Shown: one piece after another, positions 44,665 through 56,765 of the stretch
Layout: each line of letters starts with the position of its first letter
How positions within the stretch are numbered: the first letter of the stretch is position 1
Assembly (NCBI GenBank): GCA_019321725.1
Contig: CM033107.1
Span: forward strand, 16,793,445 to 16,857,444
Direction of reading: 5' to 3'
Length of the DNA stretch: 64,000 nt
Origin: Paulownia fortunei
Lineage: Eukaryota; Streptophyta; Magnoliopsida; Lamiales; Paulowniaceae
Notes under the pieces: model-generated
Told to the model about the DNA's origin: nothing
Seen by the model: only the letters and a program-made list of their open reading frames with translations
Database searches by the model: none
Made by a program: the position numbers and the translations under genes

Positions 44665-46430
44665 ATTATTGCGTAATTATTACCCTTCGGTTAAGTGAGT
44701 TTGGCATTGCGGCAAAACTGGATACTGTGATAGGATCCATTTTTTTGTTTTCAAATTTTTTGGAAAATTCATTATTACAGTTAAATTGTTAATTCTAAAT
44801 TATTAAAATTGTTTTATAAAGGACCAATAAATTATTAATCCCAAATATTGAATCATCACATAAAATGAATGATAAATTTACATGATTTTATTATCATATG
44901 ATGATTTTTGTTAGCATGTTGAGAATTCGATGATCATGGGGGCCTAGACCAATGTGATTAGATTTATTCTGATTTACTTTAGGGTTTTAAGTGTTGAGTT
45001 TTGATTAAAATGAGGCCTACATATCTCGTCCTTCTCAATTTTCTCTTGATGTAATTTCTATCTTCCTCCTATGTATATCCCTTTGGACTTGTTCCAAGGT
45101 TTCTTATAGAATAGTAAAATTAATAAGTGCAACATAGTTGGTGAGTTTTATTTTTTATTTTTTGGTGGACAATACAAGAAGATGGAGCAAGATGGAGAAA
45201 CATGGAATGAAGGCCCAAGTATACATGGGATGCATATATGTAATAGAAAGGGCGATTATCATTTTAATTGTCACATTTGATTGACCAATGATCCATTTTA
45301 GCTTGAGTGGATTGCATTGAAATAAAGTCCCATAATCATCCTTAGGTAGTATGTATGAGATGCATTCTATGTATGTTTAATGTTTTCCTTATGAAGCCTT
45401 ATTTTGCTTGCAATCATTAGGATATATAACATTAAACAAGATAATCATAATATGAGACCTTGCATGATAAACAACCCCTTGTGTTTCCTTCACTTGAACT
45501 TATTTCAAGTTTAAAACCTTAGGTTGTAAACGTTGAAGGTTCATATCAAACATAAATGGGCAATATTGGGTGAGGCCCAATCGTCCTTGCTTTCCATAAA
45601 AAAGAAGTGACATGTGATAAGCTGCTAAGCTTAGTGCATTGGCCACAAGTCGTGGGATGTGTATTAGGAAAGAAAAGTTGTGATCACTACTTAGCATAAT
45701 GTTGCCCATAAGCGGGCCATCTAAATGTTGGCCACGAGTCGTGGGACATTTAGAGGTTTCACTCACATGAATGTTTTGATTGGTCACTTTTGATATTGAT
45801 TCCTATATGGGCTCATAGCATTGGGGCATATGGGAAAGATGAACTAAACTATCTTAAAGGTTGCATAGTGAAGCAATTGGAAATTTTGTTGCCTACCTTT
45901 AGCCTTTGTCATATAGGCACATAATATTGGGATGTGTGACAAAACTAATCGGACTTTAAGCCCACTAGGAAATTAGAATTCCTAAAGTTCCATTGTGAGG
46001 GTAATGGAATTCAAATAAAATAATGGGAGATATTTATGATTAAAGAGCAAATCTTAAATGTATATTAATTATAGGAATACTTAATTTCCTGCACTATTTA
46101 TGATAGTTACTATGGCTATTAATTCCACTTTGATTAATCTGGAGACACAAATAAACGCACCAGCCTAAATCTATCTGGATTATTATTGAAGTTTGAGAAT
46201 GGTTCTCGAATTTGAAATGGCACGAGGAAACTTTATACAATAGTAGTAAAGATAGCTCCTACTAAAATTGTGAAAGCTCATCCTACAAGCTATTGTAAAC
46301 GCATATTCTATAAAGTGTTGTAGAAAACCTTTTTACAACGGTTGTAGATGGACCTCCTATAAATGTTATAGGAAACTCTATCCATACAAGCCTATTTTTG
46401 CTTGTTAGTTCATCCTACTCAAGGATGATA
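44665..46430 (+). other. Element H leader and eroded gag region
   Basis: No continuous gag is readable. Two related phrases, TTGGCCACAAGTCGTGGGAT (45640) and TTGGCCACGAGTCGTGGGAC (45730), lie about 92 bases apart, a diverged internal repeat typical of copia leaders. A cluster of small palindromes occurs at 46231-46390 (listed separately). The rest shows no feature I can support. Confidence 0.5.
46231..46390. repeat. Cluster of short imperfect palindromes
   Basis: About six units spaced roughly 25 bases apart share the form (T)CCTAYAA-n-TTGTAG/TATAGG: TCCTACAAGCTATTGTA, TTCTATAAAGTGTTGTAGAA, TTACAACGGTTGTA, TCCTATAAATGTTATAGGA. Repeated short palindromes of this type recall subterminal repeats of CACTA/EnSpm DNA transposons, but no CACTA terminus was found. 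Confidence 0.5.
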
Positions 46431-47290
46431 AGTCTAAAAGAGAGATTGAGAAAGAGTTTTCAATAGAGCAAAAGACAAAAATGGCAAGGAGGATAAATCC
46501 GAATAAGATGGGTTTCTGCCACCATTGAGGAAAATCTAGGGCTTAGAAAGAGAAAGTGCTAGTATTGACTTGCCTAAATTAGAAAGGGTTTCTAATTCAG
46601 TCTTCCACTTTATTGAATCAACTATTAGGGTTGGTAATTCTTCTTGGGAAATGGATATTAGATATGATCCCATCTCTACAAAGTATTGTAGAGGATGACA
46701 AGAAGAAACGGACTAAGAGGTAGGACGACCCCTAAGGTTGGAAATGAAGTAAAGTGTTGCTTTATTGGCTATAGGAATATCTACTTAGCTCTAGACAAAA
46801 TTAGGGCAGTGTTAGATATTTATCTTTAGTGCTAAACAGAGTTAAGAAATTTTGACTAAAAAATCAAAATGTGGAAATGTTCCATAGTTTTCTATTTAGG
46901 TTGGTACATTGGAAATGGTCTATACAACCTCAAATCCCATGCTACATATTCAATAGAATAACAATAGAATTAGATAATCAAAACAATGCATACTTGTGGT
47001 ACGCTAGATTTGGTTATGTCTCAAGAAAGAATTCACAAGATGACACATTTGCTTGACCTTTGGAACTTGCTTGAGATGTCGACTTATGAATCTTGTTCAA
47101 GAGAAAAATGACCAAATCACTATTTATGGAACAAATAGAGCAAGCCACTCCTTTGGATATGATCAAATGGGTGTAAGTAGTTCATTAAGTTTTAGTACAC
47201 AAACGAACTATTCTTATTTCATTACTCTAGGTCTTTTCAAGGGTTCAAAGAATTTTGACTTGAAGTAGAGAATTAAGCTAGCCAAAGTAC
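46431..47290 (+). pseudogene. Element H gag end, protease and GAG-pre-integrase, broken
   Basis: The phrase MARRINPNKMGFCHH followed by a stop matches the start of a copia gag zinc knuckle (the next Cys is a stop, and later residues are lost). Protease is not readable as a domain. GAG-pre-integrase is clear at 46960-47050: NNAYLWYARFGYVSRKNSQD, followed by KRKMTKSLFMEQIEQATPL (copia GKMTKSPFxGxxxRA), which leads into integrase. Integrase would insert cDNA. Frameshifts occur near 47055 and 47250. Confidence 0.7.
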
Positions 47291-47930
47291 TAATTCTATC
47301 AATGTGATTGAGGGAAAGAATAATGAGATTATGAGTTCCATGATTATGTAATGGAGAATTGGGTTCTCTATTAGTGAATCCATGATGAATTTTGCTGAAC
47401 TTCCACTTTCATTCTTGGGTTACACTTTAGAATTAACAATATTTTTATTACATAAGAATGTCACCTCAGTCGGTGCCCAAAACATCACATAGGATATGAT
47501 GTGGTAAGACCCCTTGTATAAATACCTAAGGGCATGAAGAGGCTTGCTTATATAAAATAGCTAGTGGGAGATAAGTTGGATACAAGATCTAACTTATGCA
47601 AATCTGAGGGCTATCCAAAAGAATCTATTGGATATTATTTATATGATCCTTAGGAACAAAGGAACTTGTTTTATAAGGACACCCCTTCTTGATAAGAAAT
47701 GTGTTTCTATTAGATAGAACAGGGCTAGCATAGAACTTAAAAGAGTTTAAGAACCACTGTTTGTCCCATAAAAGGCAATGGTGAATGAATAATAACTCAA
47801 AGTACACTACCTCCAAGGAGATTCGAAAGGATTTTGAGGCCACCTATGAGGTGCGACCTCTTACTAGAGAGCAAAGAGGAGGATTTCCCATTAGGTATTG
47901 ATCCAAGGAATAAAGGAGTAGTGATGTATG
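47291..47930 (+). pseudogene. Element H integrase, broken
   Basis: Reads (with frame changes) a KEF...VEN segment near 47250, the SFLGY-like segment near 47410, VGAQNIT/SVPKTPYE-like wording near 47480, then DKLDTRSNLCKSEGYPKE and SIGYYLYDP near 47570-47650. It ends in IDPRNKGVVMYV at 47930, where an LTR begins. It matches element G, which continues MYEIKFGKM at the same place, so the LTR interrupts H there. Confidence 0.75.
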
Positions 47931-49821
47931 TGTTAGAGTAGTGTCCAACGAGCCAATTGATTTGGCTATTCTTATACTCTTGTGAATTATTCTTATTCAT
48001 ATTAATATCATTTAAATGACAATCTTTATCTTAAATTCATCATAAGAATTAGATGAAGTCCTTAGATCACACATAGCTATGGGGTGTGGTCGCGCATATA
48101 ATGGTGATCGTGGAATATGCCTCTAAGGTTGTGGTCTTAAAACATTCCAAGTCAAGGATCAATGAGATGGGATATCATTGATCCCATTGAGACTTGCGCA
48201 TATGATGCAAGCTTAAAAAGAGAATGCCTCGTTCCTTGGGTATTGGTGTGGAGACATTAGCGTGTGTATGCGGGTGCTTGTTGGGGAACATGGTAACTAT
48301 GGTAACCTTGTGCATCACATATTGCACTTTGATATATTTTCTGATTGCATGACAATCACAAGGGGTTTACATTGGGTGTAACATCTTCATGTATGGAGAT
48401 TAATGAGTTGCCAACAAAACATCCATGCCTTAGGCTCAATCGGGAGATTAAATGATAGAAGGACCATACTTGAATAGTATTCGTAATTGGAATAGGTTCG
48501 CATGTTCACCTAAGACTAGGAGTCATGATGTATTGCTAGGCGCTTCTCATGACTTGTAGTTCTTGGAATTAATAGGTTAATTCCAAGCGAATTAGTTAAT
48601 TGGATTAATTAATCAAAACAATTAATGGTTTAACTAAGTCACAAGAATTGTGAGCCCACGACTAGCTTAGAGTGAACCTAAGGGGTCACACATAAAACTT
48701 GGATAAGTTCAATTATAACTTAGAAATTAATCCAAGTGTTGGATTAAATTAATTAATGTGATTAATTAATAGGGGTTAAATTAATTCAAGTGCGGAATTA
48801 ATTCATTTAATTAATTGAATTAATTGATTGGACCTAATTGAATTAGGGAGCCCAATTGAAATATTTAATTAATTAATTGGATCAATTAATTAAGATGGAT
48901 CTAATTAATTAGATGAATTAATTTAATTAATTTGATCAATTAAACTAATTCCTAATTAATTAATGAGGTTTAGGCCCATTAGGTGTAGGCTTGTAGGAAG
49001 CTCATTAGGAAATTAGATTAGGAATATAATTCCTAGAGGAAGTTGGATTGAGAATTGAATTCCTAAGAGGTAATAAATAAAAAGGAATGACCTTATGAGA
49101 TAAGAAAACTTCTTAAAATAGTTGGAGATAAGAAAGGCAGAAGAGTCCTACATGGAAAGGACTTGTGGTAGCCTTTATTGGCAAACTTCTTGGACATTTT
49201 TTGGGGATTTTTTACTCCATATTTTTGTTGAAAAAAGGTGGAAAAACAGCCCCTCTCTTGAAGAAAAATGGTTTTCTTTATCTCCAAAAATTCATCTCTT
49301 GTTTCCCCTTCAATCTCCAAAAGTTTGCCAGCCTTTTATCTAGTTTAATTCTTGATTTAATTATTGAATTAAGAATTAAATTAAACATCTAAAACACTAT
49401 TTGTTAATGTGTTCTTGTTCCTAACAAAATCATTCTAGGATAGAATTATCGAATTGAAAAACTACTAACATAGAATTTGATTGCGAGTGGGCATCCAAGG
49501 TATGGATACCATTAGAGGAATAACATTTGGGATCCTAGAAGTGAATCAGTTTTCAATCAAAGGGATTTCAATTGAAGAAATTGGAGATTCATTCATGTTG
49601 GGATAAAAATTTGAATCGTTTCAATCCCTACATCAGTCGGAGTGCAAATCAAGGTATAGAATTCTGAAACCTTCTTTCTTTAAGTATCAAAAAATACACA
49701 ATTGAGTAATCACAAAAGGATTTTGAGATTCAATTTTAATTAATGTGATGTAATGTTTGTTTCTATTTTTTCAAAAATTTAAATTTTGCTATGAATACAT
49801 TTTTTAGGATCGTGTGAACCC
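47931..49821 (+). repeat. LTR of the G/H copia family inside element H
   Basis: Starts TGTTAGAGTAGTGTCC and matches the H 5' LTR over its whole length with many differences (GAATATGCCTCTAAGG, AGTGAACCTAAGGGGTCACA, AATTAATT-rich middle, GGATACCATTAGAGGAATAAC). The end is placed at about 49821. No polypurine tract precedes it and no primer site follows, so it is probably a solo LTR. A clean duplication is lacking: GTATG on the left, and only GTGTG near 49826 on the right. Confidence 0.65.
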
Positions 49822-50112
49822 AAAGGTGTGGACCTTGGTGGACCTACCATAGGGAATTGTTCATATAAGGCAAGACTAGTAGTGAAAGGTTACACTCAGA
49901 GTTAAAGTGTTGACTATTGACAAAAACTTTTACCAAATATAATGCTAAAGTCCACTAAGATTTGTTGGGCATACTGTGACACGAGATATGACAAGTGGAT
50001 ATGAATATCACCTTTCTTAAATGAGAAATTTAGGGTATGACCTATATGATGTGGCCTAAGGGCTTCATACCCACAAAAGGAAGCAAGCAAAAGGGTTTTC
50101 AAGCTTTAGAGA
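49822..50112 (+). pseudogene. Element H reverse transcriptase, start only
   Basis: Begins K-VWTLVDLP (copia QVWxLVDxP), continues with SYKARLVVKGYTQS, an eroded MLKSTK, then TYMMWPKGFIPTKGSKQKGF in another frame (copia YMxQPxGFxxxGxExxV). It stops at 50112, where the LTR of element D begins. The catalytic YVDD part is missing. Confidence 0.75.
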
Positions 50113-52225
50113 TATAATACCTAAGCCTCACACTACTCCATTGGCCAATATGATTCAAGCATTACATGTTATTCATATGTTGATTGCATTGATATTGACA
50201 TGACATAATTCATTTCCTTTTATAACGACATTCTTGAGCACTAAATTGCTAGAATTCTTGTATGTGCTAGTTGTTGATTTTTCCTAACCTAAGTAGTCCA
50301 TTAACATTGAGATATGAAGAAAAATTAAGTTGATTAACATTTTGTATATTCATGGGCTATATACTAATGTTTTATAAGTGTTAAAGGTGTTACATTATAG
50401 TATTGAAGTGTTAAAGGTGTTATTAGTGAGCTATATAATTTGATTTAATTTGATTTGATCAAGGTGTTTCAAAAGTACACATTGGTAAATTGAATATGTG
50501 GGACACTAGACATGATATAAAATGATTGAAATGTGATACTACGAGGTTATTATATGCGTAAGATTATCAAAGTGCAATTTTGACAATTGTGCAAGAATCG
50601 GGGTCTATCAGGTTAAAAATCAAATGGATGGCTAGAAATAATGTTGGAATTATTTACAGAATCATGTGGTGATTAAAATAGGTTGTAATTAGATAATTTT
50701 ACATTTTAAAACATGTGATTGAGGCATACAAGGAGGGTGAAAATCTGATTTTACCATAAGTAGCCACCTAAGCTTAAGCACCTCAAACCTTTCTTCACTC
50801 TTAAGCACTAATCCATGACTTAAACAATTTCTGAGTCATTTCACCTTCCAAACACCTATCCTAAGCTCTCCAAGTTGTTCCTAGGTGATCTCAATTGAAA
50901 GAGAAGACAAAGGAGGAAAAGGAAAGTAGTAACCGACAAGTTAAAGCTGAATTTGTGCAAATGTGAGGATCACTCATGGTTTTGGCATTTATTTTAATAT
51001 TATTTTAAATTTTATGATTTTTAAAGCTTCTATTCTTGTTTATAATTATGTTAGGGTGTTATTGGTGGTCTTATTATGTATAAGACAAGGATTTTTATTT
51101 GAAAAACCTATATTTTCACCATGGATGTGTAGTATGAGTCTAGGTTATGGATGTAAGTTTGGAATGGTATGAAGACGAAATATGGCATGATAATTAAGGA
51201 TTGCTCAAAACTGTCAAGATATAGCAGTTAATTTTAGTAGGCTGTGAAGAGGGCTAATTTTTCTAAGCTACATCTATCATTTTTGACAGATTTAAGATAT
51301 GTTTACCATTACATATATGTTGTCTAAGTTTGGTAAAGATTTGGGATTGATTGAATATGTTTAGGGGTGTGAAAAACATATTGAAACACAATTGGACTGC
51401 AAGCGAATAAGAAAAAACCTGAATCTATCCACTTTGATATTTTATAATATTTATGTTGTTATAGAGTTCAAATGAGTGGGAAATTATTTTGCCTATGTCC
51501 AGAGATTATAATACTTCATTATTATGATGTTAACATGGATTTAAGATAAAAAAAATCAAATAATTATGGGACTATTTTAAGTAATAGTTTGTAACTTGAA
51601 AGGTGTAATTGTTACCTAGTTTACCTTGATGTCCAAGGTCTTAGTATGAGATTAGGTGAATTGAACTTGTCTATTTTGGGATGGTGTTTGATGTTGGATA
51701 ATATTACAGGTTTTTTTCCATCTAAGATTGAGGAGAAAGAATTTAACACCTAGAGTAAGCAATGTACAAACATAAGTAAAAATCCATTTGCAACTACAAT
51801 GCATGGATATAGTATGTCTTGATGTAATTATGCTAAATGTGATGATAACATTAGAATAGGTATGATAACTAGCAAATTATGTACCTTATGATATTAGGAA
51901 TGCTTGAAAGATGTTTAGAGAAAAATGGCTTGCGTTCATACCATTCATGAGCATTTGCACATGCCTGCATGACACATGAGGAAAATTTAGATTTTTGCAT
52001 GCACGACATACTTTGATAAAGGAATTTGTATTACAAAGATGTTTTATTGGCCATTATTAGTGCACTGAGGTATGTGAGGCATGCTTATATGATATTTTAG
52101 GCACTACAAGTGGGATACTTCTCAGTGGATCATAGAGGCAGACATCTGGTGGTCATGGGAGGATGGTCCACTTGACTGCACCTTTGTTATGATTAACGTC
52201 ATAGGTGGGATACTTCTTGGGGGAT
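50113..52225 (+). repeat. Element D 5' LTR, 3' end missing
   Basis: Starts TATAATACCTAAGCCTCACA (TG changed to TA, as in element B). It parallels LTR B up to the G-rich part (GCATGCTTATATGATATTTT, ATACTTCTTGGGGGATAATAGG), then passes into gag without the LTR end or a primer site. The exact break is uncertain by a few tens of bases. Confidence 0.8.
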
Positions 52226-53384
52226 AATAGGGGATGACAAGGGTTGAGGGCAATAGTGGAGCTAGAAATAATGATGTTATGGTGAGAATAAGGGGTGAGG
52301 GTAATAGTGGAGCTAGAACCCCAGCATAAGATGAACCAACCTAGATTAATGATTGTGATGCTATTATTAATGGGCTTATAGAACTTGTTGAAGGCCAATC
52401 ACAGCAAATTCAGCAACTTATACAACAAAAGTATGTGGGTGAACAACAAAGGGTTGAAATTGCACAGCCACAACAACAAGTAGAACAATTGGAGATAGTT
52501 TCGGAGAGATTCAAAAAACTAAATCCACCGATATTTGAAAATACGCTAGATCCTATCGTTGTAGAAGATTGATTGAGAACTTTGGAGAACATATTTCAGT
52601 ATAGTAGTGTTTTAGAAGAAGAAAGAGTGATATGTGCAATATTTTTGCTTTAAGGTAGTGCTGGACATTGGTGGGATATAATAAGGAGCATAGAAGACAT
52701 CGATACTATAACTTGGAATAGATTTAAAGAGTTGTTTTGAAATAAATACTTCACAACTCCAGATCGTGCCATGAAGATGAATGAAATTATACAACTACAA
52801 CCGCAAAGCATGATGGTTGGGGAATACATTTAAAAATTTGAACATCTGTCTAGATTGGCCTTACATATGGTCAGCATCGATGTACTAAAAGTTGAAAGAT
52901 TTCTTGAGGGTTTGAGACCAAAGTTGTATCGAGATATAAATATGGCAGGAATTCAAGGAGTACCATATTCACAGATTGCTGATAGAGCACTAGTTGCAGA
53001 ATAATCTAAATTCAGAATTATTTATGCTCAGAAGGCTCTACGCTAGTTTAAGCAAGGATTGGTGCAAAGTTTGGTTGGAAATGAAAATAAAAGATCATTT
53101 CAAGCTCAGAATAAAAAAACCTGAATTCTAGCCAAGACAAGGATAACAACAACTAAAGTAAGTGCTTGAAGGCTGATCAAGGCACAACACTAATACCACA
53201 ATCCTCTTGCCCTAAATATGGTGGTCATCGTAGTAGAGCCTATCCTATAGAGACCCAGAGATACTATGTGTGTGGAAAGGTTGGACATATTGCCAAAGCA
53301 TGCCCAGATAATCTAGATCCCACAGGACTAAAGAAAGTGCCAGCTAGAGTTTTCACCCTTACCAGAACAGATGTTAAGGCAAAC
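52226..53384 (+). pseudogene. Element D gag, broken
   Basis: A ~50-bp near-repeat (GAGGGCAATAGTGGAGC and GAGGGTAATAGTGGAGC) opens the region. Capsid follows: INGLIELVEGQSQQIQQLI, FKKLNPPIFENTLDPIVVED, TLENIFQYSSVLEEERVI, GSAGHWWD, FLEGLRPKLYRDINMAGIQG. The zinc knuckle near 53262-53310 reads YVCGKVGHIAKAC, so the first Cys of CCHC is Tyr. Stops are frequent (for example after VVED and IFLL), and two frameshifts lie near 53100-53170. Confidence 0.8.
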
Positions 53385-53572
53385 CCATCAATGATAATAT
53401 GTAAATTCTCTATTTATGGTATTCCTACATTTATATTATTTGACTTTGAAGCAACACATTCATTTGTGTCTACTGAGCATGTAAAGAGGCTGGGTACGAT
53501 ACATGGTATAGATGAGGCCGATTACAATGTGATGATTTCTTCTTGAGATCCAAAACAAACTAATAAAGTTTT
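53385..53572 (+). pseudogene. Element D protease, first part
   Basis: Reads MIICKFSIYGIPTFILFDFEATHSFVS: the catalytic DSGATHSF box has become DFEATHSF (Ser to Phe, Gly to Glu). It continues VKRLG to DYNVMISS and a stop, then PKQTNKVL, where the foreign gag piece begins. An active retropepsin needs DSG/DTG, so this copy is inactive. Confidence 0.8.
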
Positions 53573-53876
53573 GATAATGGATTATCATGAGGGCAATCAT
53601 AGTTTGGTGAATAATTTAATTGATCTCATTCAACAATAGACTAGAATGCATGGTGAACAGATACAATAATTACTAGATATGCAACAAAGAACCTAAAAAC
53701 AGAATCGATGACTTCCTCCACCACAAGCTCGACAAGATACTTCACATGCTGTGTATGAGAAATTTAGAAAGATGGAACCTGTTGATTTTAATGGTGGGTC
53801 TAATCCCATGATTGTAGAGGAATGGGTGAAATCTTTGGACTCTATCTTTGACTACATGTGAATTGATGATACTGAG
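53573..53876 (+). repeat. Family A gag segment embedded in element D
   Basis: About 304 bp match family A gag from its MDDHEG start codon (here ATGGATTATCATGAGG) to FDYM..IDD, as at 26945-27245 in A3 and 2413-2660 in A1. It sits inside the protease region of element D, whose own sequence resumes exactly at R-ACVIPIEN. The joins share only two to three bases (GA/GAG) with the removed partners. There are no LTRs or target duplications around it. Confidence 0.9.
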
Positions 53877-54234
53877 AGCTTGTGTTATTCCCATTGAAAA
53901 CTAAGAACTCTATGTTGATTTGATTATATTGGCTATGAATGATTATGATATAATCTTGGTCATGGATTGGTTGTTAAAATATCATGCCATGATTGATTGA
54001 GATAAAAATGGTAGTAACTTTCCAACCTTCTAGAGATGAATTAAATTTCCTGTCATAGCGACACAAAAAGTGCAACAATTATTAAATAGTGGTTGTGCGG
54101 GGTACTTAGTAAGTGTGATGAACATTGAAGAAATACCTGGTCTGACCCTTAGTAAGGTTCCAGTGATTAGAGAATAACCTGAAATATTTTCTAATGATAT
54201 CCTTAGGTCACCACCAGATCATGAAATAGAGTTT
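53877..54234 (+). pseudogene. Element D protease end and linker to RT
   Basis: Continues ACVIPIEN-ELYVDLI, LAMNDYDIILVMDWLLKYHA (chromovirus consensus DVILGMDWL, with Gly to Val), ATQKVQQLLNSGCAGYLVSV and [10 protein letters not shown] toward RT. It confirms that the split halves of protease belong to one element. Confidence 0.8.
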
Positions 54235-55010
54235 GTGATTAACCTAAATCCAGGAATGTCTCTAGTATCTAAAGCTTCTTATAGAATGGCACCAGCTAAG
54301 TTGAAAGAATTAAAGATACATTTGAAGGAATTACTGGATAAAGGTTTCATTAGACCAAGCTTTTCTCCATGGGGTGCACTAGTGTTTATATGGAAGAAAG
54401 ATGGTATAATGAAATTGTGTATAAACTATCGAGAATTAAACAAAGTTACAACCAAGACAAATGCCCTCTACCTAAAATTGATTATTTATTTGATCAACTT
54501 CAAGGTAAAACTATATTTTCAAAGATTGATTTGTGATTTGGGTACCATCAATTAAAAATAAAAAAGGATGACATCCACAAGATATTGACATTATGATTTT
54601 TTTTTGTGATGCTATTTGGATTGACAAATGCTCCAACAATGTTTATGGATTTGATGAATCGAGTATTTAAAGATTTTCTTGATAGATTTTTTATTGTGTT
54701 CATTGATGATATCCTAATTTACTCCAAATTTGAGGAAGAGCATGCTAAACATTTAAGAATGGGATTAGAAGTTCTAAAAGAAAAATAATTATATGCTAAA
54801 TTTAAGAAATATGAGTTTTGGTTAGACTGAGTGGTATTTTTTGTGCATATAGTATCCGAAGAAGAAATATCAGTACACCCAAATAAAGTAAAATCTATTA
54901 GTAGTTTGTCACAACCTACCAATCCCTCAAAAGTACGGAGTTTTTTGGGTTTAGCTGGATATGACCTTAGATTTATATAGGGATTCTCCAAGATTTTTTC
55001 TCCTTTGATA
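54235..55010 (+). pseudogene. Element D reverse transcriptase, broken
   Basis: Domains in order: [49 protein letters not shown] (the usual Asp of IDYRELN is Asn), an out-of-frame motif A with SKIDL-like wording at about 54520, a short deletion where [13 protein letters not shown] should stand, [20 protein letters not shown], the catalytic box FIDDILIYS (about 54700-54726), and [12 protein letters not shown]. Stops lie at 54786 and 54828, and a frameshift near 54460. Confidence 0.8.
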
Positions 55011-55810
55011 CAGTTGACTAGCAAAGGTGTGACATTCAAATGTATAGATGCTTGTGGGCAAAGTTTTCAGGAACTAAAGAAAAGCTGACTTTAGCACCTA
55101 TCCTTTTTTATTCTATCAGAAACTAGAGGTTTTATGGTTTCTATTGATGCTTTGAAAAATGGGTAGGGATGTGTATTGATGGAAAATGGTAAGGTAATTA
55201 CATATGCATCTAAACAACTTAAAGAGTATGAGAAAAATTATCCTACGCATGATTTGGAACTTGCTGCAGTGCTGTTTGCACTTAAAATATGAAGACATTC
55301 CTTGTATGTTAAACGGTGTGAGATTTACACTGATCATAAAAGTTTTAAAAATTTCTCCACAGAAAGGGAACTAAATATGCGACAACGGATATGGTTAGAA
55401 TTGGTGAAAGATTATGATTGCATTATCAATTATCATCCTAGAAAGGCTAATGTTGTAGGGATGTGTATTGATGGAAAATGGTAAGGTAATTACATATGCA
55501 TCTAAACAACTTAAAGAGTATGAGAAAAATTATCCTACGCATGATTTGGAACTTGCTGCAGTGCTGTTTGCACTTAAAATATGGAGACATTTCTTGCATG
55601 TTAAACGGCGTGAGATTTACACCGATCATAAAAGTTTTAAAAATTTCTCCATAGAAAGGGAACTAAATATGCGACAACGGAGATGGTTAGAAATGGTGAA
55701 AGATTATGATTGTATTATCAATTATCATCCTAGAAAGGCTAATGTTGTAGCTAATACATTAAGTAGGAAATTGATGCATTGTACAACAGCTATAGTAGTG
55801 ACTCAGAAAC
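55011..55810 (+). pseudogene. Element D RNase H with internal tandem duplication
   Basis: RNase H starts near VTFKCIDACGQSFQELK. Its central part is present twice: 55166-55457 and 55458-55749. Each unit carries [40 protein letters not shown] and [13 protein letters not shown] through [15 protein letters not shown]. The second copy runs on to the end signature NTLSRK near 55770. The first-Asp motif (SIDALKNG) occurs only before copy one. The 292-bp unit shifts the frame. Confidence 0.9.
55166..55749 (+). repeat. 292-bp tandem duplication (two units)
   Basis: Units 55166-55457 and 55458-55749 both begin GGGATGTGTATTGATGG and end GGCTAATGTTGTA. Counted by eye they differ at nine positions, about 3 percent. 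The junction and the original left edge share GTA, so a 3-base microhomology lies at the break. Confidence 0.95.
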
Positions 55811-55929
55811 TAGAGTTAATGGATTTACAGAAAATGGATATAGAGATTGTACAGCAAGGATATGTGGAGGCTAAATTTGCAGCTTTGACACTCCAGCCAA
55901 CTTTGAATGATAGAATTCAACAAGGCTAA

Positions 55930-56765
55930 CAAGTTGATGATTATTTTACTAAGGTAAAGAAAGATGTTACTTTAGGGGTGTCTTCTGATTTTCAAAATAG
56001 TAGAGGATGGTATTCTATGATTTAGAGGACAATTTTATGTACCTAATGTGGAAAGCATTTGAGAGAATATTTTGGCCAAGGTATATTCAACACCATATTT
56101 AGTACATCTAGGAGCTACTAAAATGTATAGAGATTTGGGAATGAATTACTGGTGGTCAGGTATGAAAATAGATATTGCCAAATTTGTAGAACAATGTTTA
56201 ACATGTCAACAGATAAAGACAGAACATAAAAGACCACCAGGAACCTTCCAACCTTTACTTTTTCTAGAATGGACATGGGAAAGAATTACTATTGATTTTG
56301 TGACAAAGTTACCAAAGACAATTAAAGGTCATGATGCTATTTAGGTTAGTGTTGATAGATTAAATTTTCTCCCTATTTGTTCTACGCTATTATGTGGATC
56401 ATTATGCATAAATATATACACCAGAAGTGGTTAGACTTCATGGTGTACCATTATCTATTATTTCTGATAGAGATTTGACATTTATGTCTGTCTTTTGGAA
56501 GAGTCTGCATAAGGCATTGGGAACTCAATTATCCTTTAGCACTGCATGTCATCCCCAGACTGATGGACAATTAGAACGAACAATACCAACTTTGGAGGAT
56601 ATGCTTAGAGCCTATATATTAGATTTTCATGTTCAATGGAGAATTTTTTTATCTTTGGTGGAATTTTCTTATAATAACAGCTATCATACTACTATTATGG
56701 TAGAAAGTGTCGGTTTTCAGTTCATTGGGATGAGATTGGTGAAAAGAAGCTTTTGAGCCTAGACA
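55930..56765 (+). pseudogene. Element D integrase, broken
   Basis: The zinc-binding domain is complete: VHLGATKMYRDLG with His, then CLTCQQIKTEH with CxxC (56100-56230). Core: ERITIDFVTKLPKT (first Asp), a deletion/frameshift near 56343-56420, HGVPLSIISDRDLTFMSVFW (second Asp), and CHPQTDGQLERTIPTLEDML (Glu after DGQ). Then LVEFSYNNSYHTTI, with a gap before GRKC-like wording near 56695. A stop falls at 56755. Confidence 0.8.

Noticed and set aside
49093..49392. Three overlapping frames on both strands of about 73-75 residues
   Set aside because: They lie in the copia LTR at 47931-49821, overlap each other on both strands, and have no homologous open frame in the H 5' LTR.
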